64,000 bases of DNA from Sphingobacterium chuzhouense (lineage in GTDB: Bacteria > Bacteroidota > Bacteroidia > Sphingobacteriales > Sphingobacteriaceae), in the NCBI RefSeq assembly GCF_014692525.1, contig NZ_JACNYL010000002.1:868001-932000 (forward strand), written 5' to 3'. The position numbers and the translations under genes were made by a program. The notes beneath the pieces are model-generated. The model was given only the letters and a program-made list of their open reading frames with translations, was not told the origin of the DNA and did not search any database. Positions 16,246 to 24,607 of this stretch are shown here, in pieces; the first letter of the stretch is position 1; each line of letters opens with the position of its first letter.

Positions 16246-17020
16246 AAGGAACGTGTAATATAATAGTTGTACCTTCTCCGGAGGCGCTATTGATGTCGAC
16301 GTGACCACCCATAAGCGCCGCCCGGTTTTTGATGTTTTGTAGGCCGAGGCCTCCTGTCGCAACTTTTTCGGTATCGAAACCGAGACCGTTATCATGAATA
16401 TGAATATGCAATCCGATGTCGGCAAAGTCGAACAAGACCTTTATTTCAGTAGCCTGTGCATGTTTCAAGATATTCTGCAGACTTTCCTGCACCATACGAA
16501 AAGCGATGGTCTTACTCTGCTCCGGAAGAGGGTGCTCCTCGCCTACCATACGTAGGTGGCATTGCATCAAACCGTTGCGGCCGATGCGCTGCAGTTCCTG
16601 GCTAACAGCCTGCGTTAGCGGTATCCATTGCAACCGTTCACTGCTCAGGCTTTTGGCGATGTCGCGCAGATCGGTCATCGCCTGCCCTACGTTTGTCTTG
16701 ATATCTTCGAGCAGATCCTTGTCGGCCGTGGCGCTTTGCCCAGCAATGTTCAGCTGTACTTTGGCTAAGCTCAGCAATTGCCCTACGTTATCGTGTATCT
16801 CCCGGCTGATAGTATCAAAGGTTTCCTCTTGCATCTCCAACCGCGATTCCAGCAATTGCTTCTGATAAGCTTCGGACATCGCTCTTTTCTCTTCCCTGTA
16901 TCGGAATTTGCGTCGCTGATGGTTGAACATAATCAATACCATCACACACAGCAAGGCCATGAACAGTACAACCACCGTAATGATGACGGCTAAGATCTCT
17001 TGGTAATGGTCAACTGGCAT
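16238..17020 (-). CDS. Sensor histidine kinase, HisKA_3 type
   Basis: A 260-residue kinase starting at ATG 17020 (an in-frame start at 17080 would add 20 residues). It has one membrane helix (about 10-33), a coiled linker, then the dimerisation/phosphoacceptor motif ISREIHDNVGQLLSL with His76, and an ATPase domain with HDNGLGFDTEK and GGLGLQNIKNRA boxes. There is no periplasmic sensor domain, so the signal must come from a partner. The membrane protein at 16990-17643, whose end overlaps this gene by 31 bp, is the obvious candidate. Confidence 0.88.
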   Translation of the reverse strand: MPVDHYQEILAVIITVVVLFMALLCVMVLIMFNHQRRKFRYREEKRAMSEAYQKQLLESRLEMQEETFDTISREIHDNVGQLLSLAKVQLNIAGQSATADKDLLEDIKTNVGQAMTDLRDIAKSLSSERLQWIPLTQAVSQELQRIGRNGLMQCHLRMVGEEHPLPEQSKTIAFRMVQESLQNILKHAQATEIKVLFDFADIGLHIHIHDNGLGFDTEKVATGGLGLQNIKNRAALMGGHVDINSASGEGTTIILHVPYD

Positions 17021-17643
17021 ATAAAGGCATAGGTAAACAGGGAATACATGACGATATTGGAGATTTGCAGAGGAATCCACAATAGCGTAGCTAGATTAAG
17101 ATGATATTCGGTTAAAAAACGATACATCCCCATGTAAGGGACACTACATACATAAAAGAAAATCAAACCAATGGCAATCCAAAAATTACCATTAAACCGC
17201 AACATCACAGGTTCGTCTGCCGCTAATAATTGATAACAGTAGACGACTGCCCAAAGAATTGTGCACACACCTCCCGATATAAACACATAGCTATTCCATT
17301 CGTCGAACTGGAAAACAAAGAATATCAGAAAGTACCAGCATACCGGATAGAAGTATAAAAAAATCTGCATGATTTTTCGAAAAACACGTGATTTGACGAG
17401 TTGTCGAAAATAGTAAGCAAATGCTAAATATTGTACAAGATGAAAAAAGTTATAGATATGTACGCTCGTCGTCTCTGATGAGAATTCAGTTTTGTAAAAA
17501 ACGCTCCACTCTACCAAACCGGTGTACAACACCACGAGGGCAATAACTTGAACCGGCAAAGAATGTCCCCGCTTTAGGTTAACGATAGCCGTCAATGCAG
17601 CTATCGTTAATACTCCGAGATAAATATAATACGTGGTATTCAT
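16990..17643 (-). CDS. Multi-spanning membrane protein, possible sensor partner of the kinase
   Basis: A 217-residue protein with seven hydrophobic helices and short loops, rich in aromatic residues (for example FNFFHLVQYLAFAYYF and YFYPVCWYFLIFF in similar stretches). No known family was recognised. It is encoded between an unknown gene and the kinase, with a 31-bp overlap with the latter. This suggests it provides the membrane sensing part that the kinase lacks; that is inference from context. Confidence 0.6.
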   Translation of the reverse strand: MNTTYYIYLGVLTIAALTAIVNLKRGHSLPVQVIALVVLYTGLVEWSVFYKTEFSSETTSVHIYNFFHLVQYLAFAYYFRQLVKSRVFRKIMQIFLYFYPVCWYFLIFFVFQFDEWNSYVFISGGVCTILWAVVYCYQLLAADEPVMLRFNGNFWIAIGLIFFYVCSVPYMGMYRFLTEYHLNLATLLWIPLQISNIVMYSLFTYAFICQLTITKRS

Positions 17644-17653
17644 GAGACATGAA

Positions 17654-18412
17654 CTACTTTATATCTCCTCGCGGTGGTGGCGGAGGAACAGGTCGTCCAC
17701 TATTCAAACCGCTTTTATCCTCTTCTTGCTTACGTCGAGTTTCTTCATACCTCTTGGGGTCAATCTTTTCAAAGCTGGTATCCCGGCCATCCTTTGTATA
17801 CGTAAACATAATAGAAAGCCGTTCCAGATATATACGTTCCGTATCCCTGCTTCGAGGAAAACCAACTTCCGCTTCTTTATCGGCATAAGAAACCAGCTGA
17901 ACTTTTAAGCCATCCACTCGACCTTGATCCGCCTGAAATTTGCATTCTCCCAATATTTCCGCAATAATATCTTTCTCGAAATAAACATACTCTGTTTCAA
18001 TATCCCCATCACCAGTTGATCCAGCCAAAACAGGCTGAATACCATTTTGATAATTGTTCCGCAGCATATTTCCACTTTCTGTAGAAATCTCTTCCAGTCT
18101 CCCCTCTTTGTTCAACAGAAGATACGTATTCGGAAGATTAGACCATTTTTTAATGCCCGCAAAGAGCAAGACGAAGTCCGGTTTTCCCTCCGTCTCCGCA
18201 CCAAGATACACCGCTAGGTTGCCATTTGTTTTAATAAGCTTGTTTACACTTTCGATAAACGCCCTTATATAGCTTATCGCAAAATTTTCTGGTGCCTGAA
18301 TTCTAGCATCCAGCTTGTCAAGCATCGGTTTCTTTTTGGTCTTGTACCAGTTTTGTCTCGCATCGCCCACAGGCGTAGAAATAAATGTTCTAATTGGAAG
18401 TTTTTGCTCCAT
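17654..18412 (-). CDS. Hypothetical protein with proline-rich C-terminus
   Basis: A 252-residue soluble protein of no recognised family. It has no signal peptide or membrane helix, mixed alpha/beta content, and a charged tail with RKQEEDKSG followed by RPVPPPPPRGD. The TTG-rich frames on the other strand are shadows. It lies 10 bp upstream of the membrane-protein gene and may be the first gene of the two-component operon. The function is unknown. Confidence 0.6.
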   Translation of the reverse strand: MEQKLPIRTFISTPVGDARQNWYKTKKKPMLDKLDARIQAPENFAISYIRAFIESVNKLIKTNGNLAVYLGAETEGKPDFVLLFAGIKKWSNLPNTYLLLNKEGRLEEISTESGNMLRNNYQNGIQPVLAGSTGDGDIETEYVYFEKDIIAEILGECKFQADQGRVDGLKVQLVSYADKEAEVGFPRSRDTERIYLERLSIMFTYTKDGRDTSFEKIDPKRYEETRRKQEEDKSGLNSGRPVPPPPPRGDIK

Positions 18413-18840
18413 AATTTGATATTTTATATTATTAAAAAATGATGTTAGTTAATTGTAGCCCCAAGATACAATATTATTTCATCTTTTTGCAATACCCATT
18501 CCAAAAAGTCAATTATTGAATTGCATCATTACAAGGTAAACCGCACCATAGATAGTCCCTAGCGGCTATTCCGTCTTTACAAACCACACTATTAACTTTT
18601 TTAAAATACCGTAGCGCTACCTGGCATGGGAGGGGGATTTCACGGGGGTAAATACCGCGATGCTACGCTTGATACGTATGGCGCGATGGCGATAACTTTG
18701 CTTACATCAAATGGAGAGATAGCACATGGACAGCCGGGGACAGGCTAAAAGAAGTTATCTGGTGTAGATGGATAAACGAACTAACCCTATAAAGACATGA
18801 AAACGAAACCACTTTACGACACCGTGAAAAGCGAATCTCC
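18413..18840. other. Intergenic stretch without a recognisable gene
   Basis: About 430 bp separate the proline-rich protein gene from the end of the S24-like repressor gene. There is a 10-bp perfect palindrome GTAGCGCTAC near 18605-18615 and a G-rich run near 18629. No coding pattern, tRNA or clear terminator was found. Open frames here on the plus strand are antisense to the repressor. Confidence 0.4.
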
Positions 18841-19455
18841 TCAAATAGAAATCATGGAGAGGACACCCTTTACTTTGTATACCGCTTTCACATCGGCTTT
18901 GCTCATGATGATATCATCAAAATTTGTCACATTCTTAGCCACCAGTCGCCAATTTTTGTCATCCAGCCCGCGAACATACCGCACAACATTCATGCGAGAA
19001 GAAAGAATAAGATATATATCGCCAAACACAACAGCGTCCTTATCCACTTTCTTTACGAACACCACACTTCCATTGCCTATTTCCGGGCTCATCGCCTCAC
19101 CGGGGTTAACAAAAGCAAAATCGCTGGCTGCCAAGAGGGGAATTTCCAGCTCGTCGGTAACCGGAAGCGTCGACAGGTCAGTTCCAAAGGCGTCCAGGTC
19201 AATGCTGTACAATGGGATCTTGGCAACACCAGCGCCGGAAACAAGCATATGTCCCTGGCCGGTTAACAACCATGTCTCGCTGACCTCGGGGAAGTGTTTG
19301 ACAATAACACCTGCTAGGTTTTTACTGATGGAATAGTTTCCCTTTTTTATCTGATACAGTCTTTCGGCTCTATTTAAACCGATTTCCCTTGCAAAGGAAT
19401 TGACATTTAGCCCGAAATATTGTATAACCCGGTCTAATCTTGCCCAATCTGACAT
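18841..19455 (-). CDS. Phage-type repressor with S24 peptidase-like domain (catalytic residues replaced)
   Basis: A 204-residue protein from the ATG at 19455; a longer reading to 19497 would put the start upstream of its own promoter. Residues 1-65 form a helix-turn-helix domain (SFAREIGLNRAERLYQIKKG). Residues about 80-200 resemble the LexA/CI C-terminal domain. At the site of the usual G-[DE]-S-M-x-P the sequence is GEAMSPEI, so the nucleophile Ser is Ala121. The partner Lys position in NVVRYVRG is Arg159. It is therefore unlikely to cleave itself. It diverges from a 75-residue protein gene and the collagen-like lipoprotein. It may be a domesticated phage-type repressor. Confidence 0.75.
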   Translation of the reverse strand: MSDWARLDRVIQYFGLNVNSFAREIGLNRAERLYQIKKGNYSISKNLAGVIVKHFPEVSETWLLTGQGHMLVSGAGVAKIPLYSIDLDAFGTDLSTLPVTDELEIPLLAASDFAFVNPGEAMSPEIGNGSVVFVKKVDKDAVVFGDIYLILSSRMNVVRYVRGLDDKNWRLVAKNVTNFDDIIMSKADVKAVYKVKGVLSMISI

Positions 19456-19474
19456 ATTCAAAATTCTATTTGTG

Positions 19475-19507
19475 TAAAGATATAAAACATCATGCATAGT
19501 TTACAAA
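19475..19507 (-). promoter_or_regulatory. Promoter of the S24-like repressor
   Basis: Read on the minus strand, TTTG (19507-19504) is followed after 21 bp by TATCTTTA (19482-19475), one mismatch from TAnnTTTG. The predicted transcription start near 19470 lies just before the ATG at 19455, which supports that start codon. Confidence 0.5.
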
Positions 19508-19571
19508 TTTCAAGCCAAAACGCAAAAACTAACATAAAACCAATAATTAATTGCAAAATTACAATTTATTA

Positions 19572-19603
19572 TTGCTTTCTTATCAACAATTCCATTATCT
19601 TTG
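19572..19603 (+). promoter_or_regulatory. Promoter of the 75-residue protein gene
   Basis: TTG at 19572-19574 and TATCTTTG at 19596-19603 are separated by 21 bp, a full match to the Bacteroidota consensus. It predicts a leader of about 85 nt. It lies about 65 bp from the divergent repressor promoter, so both could be controlled together. Confidence 0.6.
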
Positions 19604-19692
19604 CACGCAAACATAGTTAAAATAAGCATGTCAACAATAAAAAGAAAACGGAAATAACCCTACTAACATCAACTAATGATAACCTATGAGCT

Positions 19693-19920
19693 ATGGATTC
19701 AATTAAAAAAATAAAAGATGAAAAAGGCGTAAAAGAAATCACAGTAAATGAAGTAATGAACTTATTATCAATAAGTAAAATACCAATAAAAGATAAAAAC
19801 TATGTAAAAGAACATCTTATTATAGAAAAGAAACGCAAGACCGATTATTACGAAATTAAGGTCACGGACATCGACGGATCAGTTCTCACCTTTCAGATCG
19901 AACTGAAAACTTACCCGTAA
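19693..19920 (+). CDS. Small hypothetical protein (75 aa)
   Basis: A lysine-rich cytoplasmic protein (for example KIKDEKGVKEITVNEVM) without signal or membrane segment. The C-terminal half has alternating strand-like residues (YYEIKVTDIDGSVLTFQIEL). No family was recognised. It has its own promoter and is divergent from the S24-like repressor, the usual place for a repressor-controlled gene. The collagen-like lipoprotein gene follows 127 bp later in the same direction. Confidence 0.5.
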   Translation: MDSIKKIKDEKGVKEITVNEVMNLLSISKIPIKDKNYVKEHLIIEKKRKTDYYEIKVTDIDGSVLTFQIELKTYP

Positions 19921-19948
19921 AAAATATAAATTCAAAAAAAATTTTTAT

Positions 19949-19971
19949 TACAATATTATATTGTATATTTA
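19949..19971 (+). promoter_or_regulatory. Putative promoter with inverted repeat before the collagen-like gene
   Basis: TACAATA (19949-19955) and TATTGTA (19959-19965) form a 7-bp dyad with a 3-bp spacer. It is followed by TATATTTA (19964-19971), one base off the TAnnTTTG consensus. The dyad may be an operator; the A/T richness makes chance occurrence possible. Confidence 0.3.
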
Positions 19972-20047
19972 CAAAATAAATAACTATAAACAAATTACGA
20001 GACGAATTAAGAATTAACCGATCTCAAATTAATTAATAAAAACAAAT

Positions 20048-23000
20048 ATGAAAATCAAACAACTATCCAAAGTAGCCTTAGCGGTTGCACTCAGTAGTGC
20101 GATCATGTTTGAAGGCTGTAAGAAGTATGATGACGACATCACACGACTTGAACAAGGCATCGAGCAGAACAGTTCTGATATCGCCAGCCTGAAAACACAA
20201 CTTGCGACACTCGCCGCTAACAACGTGGTGGAATCGGTCACCTCTATAACTGGAGGCTTCAAAATCACTTTTAAACGTCCAGATGGTACCACGTTCTCTT
20301 ATGACATTGTTAATGGAGATAAAGGCGATAAGGGGGATAAAGGTGATACAGGAAACAACGGTACCTCACCGCTAATCCGTATCAACGCCACAAGTGGCAA
20401 TTGGGAAATTGCCCAAAATGGTACTGATTACGTCGATACGGGTATCAAAGCAAAAGGTGATCAAGGAACGCCTGGTGCACCAGGTCAACCGGGTCAACCC
20501 GGAGCACCAGGTCAGGATGGCCAAGATGGTCAGGATGGTGAAGATGGAGCACCAGGGCAAGACGGCTCTGTGGTCACTATCGAAACGATAGGGGGCAAAC
20601 AATACTGGCACATTGATGGACAAAATACGGGTGTCCAAGCTTATTTTGGCGATATCGCCATGATTGCTACCGATGGAGGCTACAATGTAGTGTTTACCGA
20701 TGCGGAAGGAAATTCCTCCAGCAGCGTCTTTTTAGCAACAGAAGCTGTCGCGGTTAGCAGCCTAACATTGGTTCCATCTCTTCACAGTTCCAACACACCA
20801 GTTGTCCTGTTCCCACGCATTGTCAATAATGCGACCAGCAGAACAACTTACATGCAAGGTTACGCTACTATTACGTATAACTTGAATCCTTTCGGAGTAG
20901 CTACCGCCAACTATGAATCTAGCGGATTGTTGACCGAAAAAACAGAGGAAGTATCTTTCCGTTCGTCTGGAGCAACACCAAGCGCAAGTTTTACAAAAGT
21001 AGGCGAAGCCAAAACTTTTGGTGACATCACGGTGAAATACAAACCTGTAAACAATACAGGGAACAGCGTATTCCCGAATCCGTCAGGCAATGAGCATTTG
21101 CATATCGCATTGCAAGTGAAAAATAACAAAGCAGCGAGCAACCAACAATATGTAGCCTCTCCTTTCAATCTTGCCAAAGAAGAGATCATCGAAACAGACG
21201 AAGTAACAATCGAAAAAGCTATTAAAGCATCGGAAACTGCTCCTTACACATTAGTTAATGGTTATAGTTCGGGAGCATTTACCGGTAGTGCGTTCGTGGA
21301 GGCAGGCACAGGCACTCCAAACTTATCATTGAGCAATACTGCTGCCGCTGCGAAAACCAACGCGCACTTCACGCTGCACATCCGCAATAACGCCGAAAAC
21401 GATTTGGGCAGCGGAAATTCTTATGAAGGTGCTATCGAGCTGGAAAAAGAACTAAGAGGTTTCTTCGGCCGTGCACAGGTAGGCAACCAAATTGTATCTA
21501 TGGACGATAACGGACTAGATGGCTATGACCTTCGTTTTGCGTTAGCAAATCCAAACTCCACAGAAGCAAATTGGCTGAAAGTGGATGCAGCTACAGGTGC
21601 CATTTCCGTAAAAGAGTCTACTCCCGGTCAATACAATACGGCTGCTTTGGGCAACCATGCAATTGTAAAAGCTGACTTGTATGCTACTGCTACTTCAACC
21701 ACGTCTATCGCGACCCGCTACGTAAAAGTAGGTTTCACACAGGGCGTAATACAACCAGTTGACGTAAAAGGAAACATCAACCATGCTTTAACCAGCACAG
21801 CGTCTGCGACGAAAGATGTACAATGGATCGTACCAACAACATTAGATGCAGCGTACAACACCACAGGAAAATCAGCGAACGATTTCCACAATTCTTACAA
21901 CTGGGTATTTGATGCTGCCGTAAGAACTATTGCTGACCCATCTGGTTCTGCACAGCTTGGTACTGTTCCAACAACATGGTTCACTTTCCATGACATGGAC
22001 AACACAACACAAGCCGTAACAAGAAAAGTAGAAATCAACCAAACACTGGTAAATCCGGGAACTTACAAATTGACTGGTCGTTACGTTCCAACAGCTTCCA
22101 ATTCGTCAGATCCGGTGGTTAACGTAGAAATTTTGGTAAAAGTAAGCATCAACGGTAATATCTCTTACGCACCGATCCCTGCTTATTGGGAAAACAATGC
22201 AGCACGTGTTTACGGTACACCTAATGGCAGCAGTTGGTACATGGGTGGCGACATGAACGAGTATATCACCTTAAACAACACCATTTCTGGTCCTGGTGTA
22301 ACATACAACTTCTCTATCCCATCAGCTGATCACCAAGCAATCGCGGCATTCGGAACAGGCAACCTGTCTTCCAGCGCTATCGTTAATGCATTAGGTGGCG
22401 AGCAATTGCACGTGGTAAATCCTGCGGCACCGCAACACCATTCCAACGCGGCCCGCGATGCGTTCAACTATATCACAGGATGGACATTTACCAAAAATAC
22501 CTTCACAGTACGTGTGAACTACTATTTAAACGGTAATCCAGTTCCATTCAAAACTGAATCGATACCTGTTCGTTTCAAGAACCCCGTGAAAACAGTTGTG
22601 TTGAAAAACAATGGTGCAGCCACCGTAACAGACAAACAAGGCGGTAACAACAATCAGGATGTAGCCCTTCGCAATTTCGTGCGCGTGGAAGATTATCAAG
22701 GTGTTACATTATTCAACTATCAAGGCGTCTTGAACAGCAACAATGCATATGACAACACGAGGTTACAACGTTATGGTATCACCGTATTCGGCGGTAGCGC
22801 ATTGAATCCTACGTTATCGACATCTGCGGTGACACTGGATAGGGCATACTACAACAGCAATCCTTCTGTTGACATCTCTGGATCATTACCAGCAACCACT
22901 TCTGTATCGATTGTGAACGTCGGTGGATCAGCTACAGCTCGTTGGACGAACAACGGTGCAAATACGATCACACAACCGATCACATTAGTATTCAAGATCA

Positions 23001-23089
23001 AAGTTACCAACAGGTACAACGACGGCGCAAACAACAACCTTTCTGACATTGAGCAAGAAGTTAAGGTGGTCGTTAACCCGCAAAACTAA
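20048..23089 (+). CDS. Large surface lipoprotein with collagen-like Gly-X-Y tracts
   Basis: A 1013-residue lipoprotein with lipobox FEGC (Cys24). A predicted coiled segment (about 28-60) and a DUF4988-like region precede two collagen-like tracts: residues 90-105 (GDKGDKGDKGDTG) and residues 137-173, twelve Gly-X-Y triplets rich in proline, glutamine and aspartate. The remaining 830 residues are beta-rich, with several repeated N/G/T-rich segments and no family I recognise. A leading coiled coil with Gly-X-Y repeats suggests a trimeric stalk at the cell surface. A strong terminator follows, so it is a single-gene transcript or the end of a two-gene unit with the 75-residue gene. Confidence 0.8.
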   Translation: MKIKQLSKVALAVALSSAIMFEGCKKYDDDITRLEQGIEQNSSDIASLKTQLATLAANNVVESVTSITGGFKITFKRPDGTTFSYDIVNGDKGDKGDKGDTGNNGTSPLIRINATSGNWEIAQNGTDYVDTGIKAKGDQGTPGAPGQPGQPGAPGQDGQDGQDGEDGAPGQDGSVVTIETIGGKQYWHIDGQNTGVQAYFGDIAMIATDGGYNVVFTDAEGNSSSSVFLATEAVAVSSLTLVPSLHSSNTPVVLFPRIVNNATSRTTYMQGYATITYNLNPFGVATANYESSGLLTEKTEEVSFRSSGATPSASFTKVGEAKTFGDITVKYKPVNNTGNSVFPNPSGNEHLHIALQVKNNKAASNQQYVASPFNLAKEEIIETDEVTIEKAIKASETAPYTLVNGYSSGAFTGSAFVEAGTGTPNLSLSNTAAAAKTNAHFTLHIRNNAENDLGSGNSYEGAIELEKELRGFFGRAQVGNQIVSMDDNGLDGYDLRFALANPNSTEANWLKVDAATGAISVKESTPGQYNTAALGNHAIVKADLYATATSTTSIATRYVKVGFTQGVIQPVDVKGNINHALTSTASATKDVQWIVPTTLDAAYNTTGKSANDFHNSYNWVFDAAVRTIADPSGSAQLGTVPTTWFTFHDMDNTTQAVTRKVEINQTLVNPGTYKLTGRYVPTASNSSDPVVNVEILVKVSINGNISYAPIPAYWENNAARVYGTPNGSSWYMGGDMNEYITLNNTISGPGVTYNFSIPSADHQAIAAFGTGNLSSSAIVNALGGEQLHVVNPAAPQHHSNAARDAFNYITGWTFTKNTFTVRVNYYLNGNPVPFKTESIPVRFKNPVKTVVLKNNGAATVTDKQGGNNNQDVALRNFVRVEDYQGVTLFNYQGVLNSNNAYDNTRLQRYGITVFGGSALNPTLSTSAVTLDRAYYNSNPSVDISGSLPATTSVSIVNVGGSATARWTNNGANTITQPITLVFKIKVTNRYNDGANNNLSDIEQEVKVVVNPQN

Positions 23090-23137
23090 TGTTCTATATT
23101 ATTCAAATACGGAATAGTTCAATTTATTAACAATAGC

Positions 23138-23170
23138 AAGAAGGTGGTATGTTTCCATACCACCCTTCTT
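23138..23170 (+). terminator. Rho-independent terminator of the collagen-like gene
   Basis: Arms AAGAAGGTGGTATG (23138-23151) and a matching 15-base arm ending at 23170 pair with one bulged base around a TTTC loop. A T-rich run (CTTTTTTT) follows at 23181-23188. The stem starts 49 bp after the stop. Confidence 0.8.
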
Positions 23171-23201
23171 CTAAAATTTCCTTTTTTTACTCCAAAAAAT
23201 T

Positions 23202-23309
23202 ATGAATATAGAAATAATAGAGACCGTAGGCTACATGACTGCCAGCGGCATATTGCTTTTCATCGCACAACGCGTGAAAGCAAAACTTCAAAGAGAACAG
23301 TCCAGCTGA
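23202..23309 (+). CDS. Possible small membrane peptide (35 aa)
   Basis: An ATG at 23202 opens 35 codons up to TGA at 23307-23309. The peptide has one hydrophobic segment (MTASGILLFIAQRVKAK) followed by basic residues, the layout of a small single-span membrane peptide. It lies between a terminator and the promoter of the next gene, with no obvious promoter of its own. It could equally be a chance frame. Confidence 0.25.
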   Translation: MNIEIIETVGYMTASGILLFIAQRVKAKLQREQSS

Positions 23310-23326
23310 ACTCCATCAAAATTCTC

Positions 23327-23334
23327 TACATTTG
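23327..23334 (+). promoter_or_regulatory. Minus-7 element for the clostripain-like gene
   Basis: TACATTTG matches TAnnTTTG and lies 22 bp before the ATG at 23357. No minus-33 element is evident. Confidence 0.4.
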
Positions 23335-23356
23335 ATAAGCTAACAGAAGAAACGCC

Positions 23357-24490
23357 ATGAGAACCCGCCTCTTTCACTTTATTATTTGCCTGCTCTGTGT
23401 ATTCCAGGCGTGTAAACATACCGACATCAAACCGGATCACGAAGATAAGTTCCGAACGGTAGTGGTATACTTGGCCGCTAACAATAACCTAGAACTCGAG
23501 GCCTATAAAAATATAGAACAGATGGAAAAGTCCTTGGGCGACATCGATGGCAACTTGATTGTTTATACAAAACTACCCAACAAGCGATCATCACTCTATC
23601 ACATCCATAAGAAAAATGGTGCAAATGCCGGGAAAACAAAGATTAGGGACTACGAGCCGCATGATTCTAGCGACCCCGCTACCATGCGCCTTGTTTTAGA
23701 GGACGTTAGAAATCTATTTCCGGCAAAAACGTATGGATTGGTGCTATGGTCGCACGCCACGGGCTGGATACCCAGCAGTAATGGCAACATTAAACTGAAA
23801 TCCTTCGGAGATGACGGCGGTAGTCAAATGGACATTAAAGACTTCCATTCTGCGTTACCCTACACCTTTGACTTCATCCTATTTGATGCGTGTTCAATGG
23901 CAAGCGTAGAAGTGCTATATGAAATCAAGGAAAAAGCGAAATATTTCATTGCATCACCTGGTGAAGTTATTGCTAATGGTATGCCCTATGACAAAATCAC
24001 CAACGATCTCTTCTCTTCCGACATTAATGCCTATAGTATTTTGGCAAAAAAATACCACAGCCATTACGACAATCTTTCCGGTCTACATCGGTCAGCCACC
24101 ATATCTGTTATTGATGCTTCGAAGCTACAAGACGTGGCTCGGGAAACCAAACAAGTTCTTCTTTCACAACAACCTGCCCATGCAGACTATAACCGTGATC
24201 AGGTACAGCGCATGGATTTTGATCGAATTGGAAATCCACTGATCGCATTTGACTTCCTAGACTTTATCGAACAGAATTATAACCATGCCGCCTCCTTTCC
24301 AAAGTTAAAAACCGCACTGCAAGAATCTGTTATATACAAGGCTAACACACCGCTTTTCAACGGTTTTGCAATCGACAAAAATTCAGGTTTAACCTGTTAC
24401 ATTCCCCATCCAGATAATGAAAAAACGGCACACGCGTATTATCGTACTTTAAAATGGTATGCGGACAGCGGCTTTGACAAATTATTATAA
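23357..24490 (+). CDS. Clostripain-family (peptidase C11) lipoprotein
   Basis: A 377-residue lipoprotein with lipobox FQAC (Cys19). The C11 core begins with VVVYLAANNNLELEA. The catalytic dyad is visible as His133 in LWSHATGW and Cys179 in LFDACSMAS, followed by the YFIASPGEVIANGMPYD strand typical of the family. Clostripain-like enzymes cleave after basic residues and usually mature by self-cleavage. Being outer-membrane or periplasm anchored, it probably processes surface or external proteins. Downstream of the collagen-like lipoprotein, but from its own promoter. Confidence 0.88.
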   Translation: MRTRLFHFIICLLCVFQACKHTDIKPDHEDKFRTVVVYLAANNNLELEAYKNIEQMEKSLGDIDGNLIVYTKLPNKRSSLYHIHKKNGANAGKTKIRDYEPHDSSDPATMRLVLEDVRNLFPAKTYGLVLWSHATGWIPSSNGNIKLKSFGDDGGSQMDIKDFHSALPYTFDFILFDACSMASVEVLYEIKEKAKYFIASPGEVIANGMPYDKITNDLFSSDINAYSILAKKYHSHYDNLSGLHRSATISVIDASKLQDVARETKQVLLSQQPAHADYNRDQVQRMDFDRIGNPLIAFDFLDFIEQNYNHAASFPKLKTALQESVIYKANTPLFNGFAIDKNSGLTCYIPHPDNEKTAHAYYRTLKWYADSGFDKLL

Positions 24491-24607
24491 ATAAGATACA
24501 GAAATATTAAATTCACCCTCGATCTGTTCAAGGGCAGTACGCTTTTTAGTTCTGCCTAAAAAACTGTATTTTCGTCTGTTTATTTTTAGAGGAATAAGGC
24601 ATAGCGT

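Noticed and set aside
18797..19336. Plus-strand frame of 179 codons
   Set aside because: It is the antisense shadow of the S24-like repressor, whose protein has recognisable domains and a promoter.
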